Source: Sphingobacterium sp. (GTDB lineage: Bacteria; Bacteroidota; Bacteroidia; Sphingobacteriales; Sphingobacteriaceae). Taken from it: 32,724 nucleotides of DNA. This document shows positions 31,044-32,724 of this stretch, one piece after another. Numbering within the stretch: the first letter of the stretch is position 1; the number at the start of each line of letters is the position of its first letter. A program made the translations under genes and the position numbers. The stretch lies in contig JAITLW010000013.1 of NCBI GenBank assembly GCA_031277715.1, forward strand, positions 1 through 32,724, in the 5' to 3' direction. Under the pieces are notes generated by a model. It saw only the letters and a list, made by a program, of their open reading frames with translations, searched no databases and was not told the DNA's origin.

Positions 31044-32724
31044 TTATAGGTTTACACGTAAGCTAAATCCGATGCTTCGTAAGCTCGGAAGCATGAAATA
31101 ATCGATGCCCTGAAAATAGGTTCCTGTCGAAGCGGTGGTCTCAGGGTCTGATGGTGCTTTGTTATAAAACATGAAAAGATTGCGACCGATGACAGACGCG
31201 GTAATGCTTTTGATCCGATTGTTAAAAAGTGCTGAGGGGAATGTATAAGCTAAAGAGGCTTCACGTAGTCGGATATTGGTGGCGCTATAGACATATCTTG
31301 ATAATACACCTGTGCCTAAACCGACGGTCTCGTAATAGCGTTTGGCATCGTACATCTGCCCATTGATCTCCACACCACCATTGTCGCGGGCTTTCTCACT
31401 GGCTGCCGATGTACCGTAACCATCCATAAGGGCCTGGGTGGAAGAAACCATAACACCGCCAAAGCGTCCATCGATCAAAAAGCCAAGATTGAACTGTTTG
31501 TACTGGAAGGAGTTTCTAAAACCAACATTAAAGCGTGGATTGGTATTGCCTGCTTTCAAGAGGTTTACATTGTCTACAGATAAAGCGCCTGTCGTTGGGT
31601 TAACTAAAATGTAGCCGTGCGCATCCGTTTCTAATTTGTTGACGTAGATATCTCCAAAAGATCCTCCTTTTTCGATGTAGTTGCGGTAGGAACCAATACC
31701 TCCCATGTCAAATCTGTTGCTTGTAAATGGAACTCCGGTGACCGGATTAATATAGTTTTCTACTAATTTTTCTATTCTATTTCTATTCAGTGTAAAGATG
31801 GCTGATGGCTGCCATAGCAAGGGGCCTATTTGTATGTTTCCCCCCAAGGAAGCCTCTATTCCTTTATTTCTGACCTTACCCGCATTGACATAATAATTTG
31901 AAACACCACTGCCATCTGGGGCCGCAAATCTAAAAAGCTGATTGTAGGTGTCCGACTGATACAGGGTGACGTCAAAGCTTATTTTATTGTGGAGAAATTT
32001 TGTGTTAATACCGGCTTCTATTGCTTTTGTGCGTTCGGGCTTGAGGTCTGTCAAAGCCAAATTTGGATTTACAGAAACACCATTTGGATTAACAGGATAG
32101 GACTCTTGAGAGATAAAGCGAGGTAGGGTGTTACCTACCTCACTGTACGAACCTCGTAACTTGGCAAACGACAATACGCCTGGGTTGATAGGAACCCACT
32201 CATTCAGAATGAAGGAAAGTCCGACAGACGGATAGAAGAATGATTTTTTGCGCGTATTAGCCAAGGGAGAAGACCACTCGTTGCGACCTGTAACATCTAG
32301 ATAGAGTCCGTTTTTATAGTTTAGTTGTGCATTTGCGAATATAGCCTGTGTCTCTTCTGTATACCTCTCTTGTAGGTTAGGCGAAGGAGTCACATTGGAT
32401 AGAGAAAATAAATTAGGAACAGTGGCGAGACCAGCACCGTTGGCGTCTAAAGAGTTTGCCGTGATTTGGTAGTTTGTTCTTAGAAAACTAGTTCCTAGAT
32501 TAAAATTAAGCCCAATATCTCCAAAATTATCTGTTATCGTCCCGAGTACATCAGCATAAGTTTGGCGGGTTTTGTCGTTAGCATTTAGATAAGACCCATT
32601 GTTTGAGTTGCCGGCCAAGAGGGGAAGCGTAGAAGCAAAGTTCCGAACTTCGTTCAGGTTGGTCGAATTGTCTGCACGAACCCGACCGGAGAATTGTAGC
32701 CAGTTGTTGACCTGATATTTTAAG
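31044..32724 (-). CDS. SusC/RagA-type TonB-dependent receptor of the GH18 locus, C-terminal part (5' end outside window)
   Basis: The frame stays open to the right edge of the window, so about 560 codons are visible and the start is outside; the TTG at 32618 is internal. The upstream translation continues the SusC pattern (VNNWLQFSGRVRADNSTN, then FASTLPLLAGNSNNG). Barrel features are TGRNEWSSPLANTRKKSFFYPSVGLSFILNEW, LRGSYSEVGN, and a C-terminus ending FSLRVNL. With SusD seven bases downstream it forms the import pair of the GH18 locus, taking up released glycan across the outer membrane with TonB energy. The plug domain and any regulator upstream cannot be seen. Confidence 0.94.
   Translation of the reverse strand, partial: LKYQVNNWLQFSGRVRADNSTNLNEVRNFASTLPLLAGNSNNGSYLNANDKTRQTYADVLGTITDNFGDIGLNFNLGTSFLRTNYQITANSLDANGAGLATVPNLFSLSNVTPSPNLQERYTEETQAIFANAQLNYKNGLYLDVTGRNEWSSPLANTRKKSFFYPSVGLSFILNEWVPINPGVLSFAKLRGSYSEVGNTLPRFISQESYPVNPNGVSVNPNLALTDLKPERTKAIEAGINTKFLHNKISFDVTLYQSDTYNQLFRFAAPDGSGVSNYYVNAGKVRNKGIEASLGGNIQIGPLLWQPSAIFTLNRNRIEKLVENYINPVTGVPFTSNRFDMGGIGSYRNYIEKGGSFGDIYVNKLETDAHGYILVNPTTGALSVDNVNLLKAGNTNPRFNVGFRNSFQYKQFNLGFLIDGRFGGVMVSSTQALMDGYGTSAASEKARDNGGVEINGQMYDAKRYYETVGLGTGVLSRYVYSATNIRLREASLAYTFPSALFNNRIKSITASVIGRNLFMFYNKAPSDPETTASTGTYFQGIDYFMLPSLRSIGFSLRVNL

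Noticed and set aside
1..32724. CRISPR arrays, tRNA or rRNA genes, integrase or transposase genes, phage genes
   Set aside because: None was seen on either strand; no regularly spaced repeats or cloverleaf-like sequence with consensus T-arm was found by eye.

Overview
The window looks like chromosomal DNA of a Bacteroidota bacterium, most likely Sphingobacteriaceae (Sphingobacterium or Pedobacter type). The grounds are two SusC/SusD nutrient-uptake loci, DUF4843, DUF1735 and PKD-like lipoproteins, a GLPGLI-family protein, AT-rich spacers with weak Shine-Dalgarno sites, and an oleate hydratase very like the Elizabethkingia enzyme. The genus is inference; no rRNA or tRNA gene is present to settle it. 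I saw no insertion sequence with a transposase, no phage genes and no CRISPR array.

Layout. (1) 1-5300: the end of a rightward SusC-SusD-DUF4843-PKD-like operon with a terminator and no visible degradative enzyme. (2) 5340-7301: a Pr6Pr-like membrane protein and a DUF4369/TlpA thioredoxin. (3) 7311-8731, leftward: a PAS/DHp protein with no ATPase domain, then a receiver-only response regulator. (4) 9091-13051: an AraC regulator preceded by a 17-bp tandem repeat, oleate hydratase and a 3-hydroxyacyl-CoA dehydrogenase; this looks like a fatty-acid hydration/oxidation unit. (5) 13066-15771, leftward: aquaporin Z and a three-gene operon of unrecognised membrane-anchored proteins. (6) 15956-17069: an ECF sigma factor whose gene overlaps that of a four-helix membrane protein (possible anti-sigma). 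(7) 17222-20779: a GLPGLI protein and a large TonB-type outer-membrane barrel, three bases apart. (8) 20785-22669: an HxlR regulator with ybaK, divergent from a QorB-like quinone reductase, with an inverted repeat between them. (9) 22768-26109: a DHA2 drug exporter and an Fsr-type exporter that converge on one 56-bp palindrome; a GntR/FCD regulator precedes fsr, and near-identical operator-like palindromes lie before both gntR and fsr. (10) 26153-32724, leftward: SusC (partial), SusD, GH18 endoglycosidase, DUF1735-LamG and DUF1735-F5/8C lipoproteins. This has the form of a polysaccharide utilisation locus for the chitobiose core of N-glycans or a similar GlcNAc-containing glycan.

The strongest new-looking signals are the paired GntR operators, the tandem repeat before the AraC gene, the ohyA/3-HCDH pairing, the kinase-like protein without a catalytic domain, and the uncharacterised three-protein membrane operon. 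None of these is proven by sequence reading alone.
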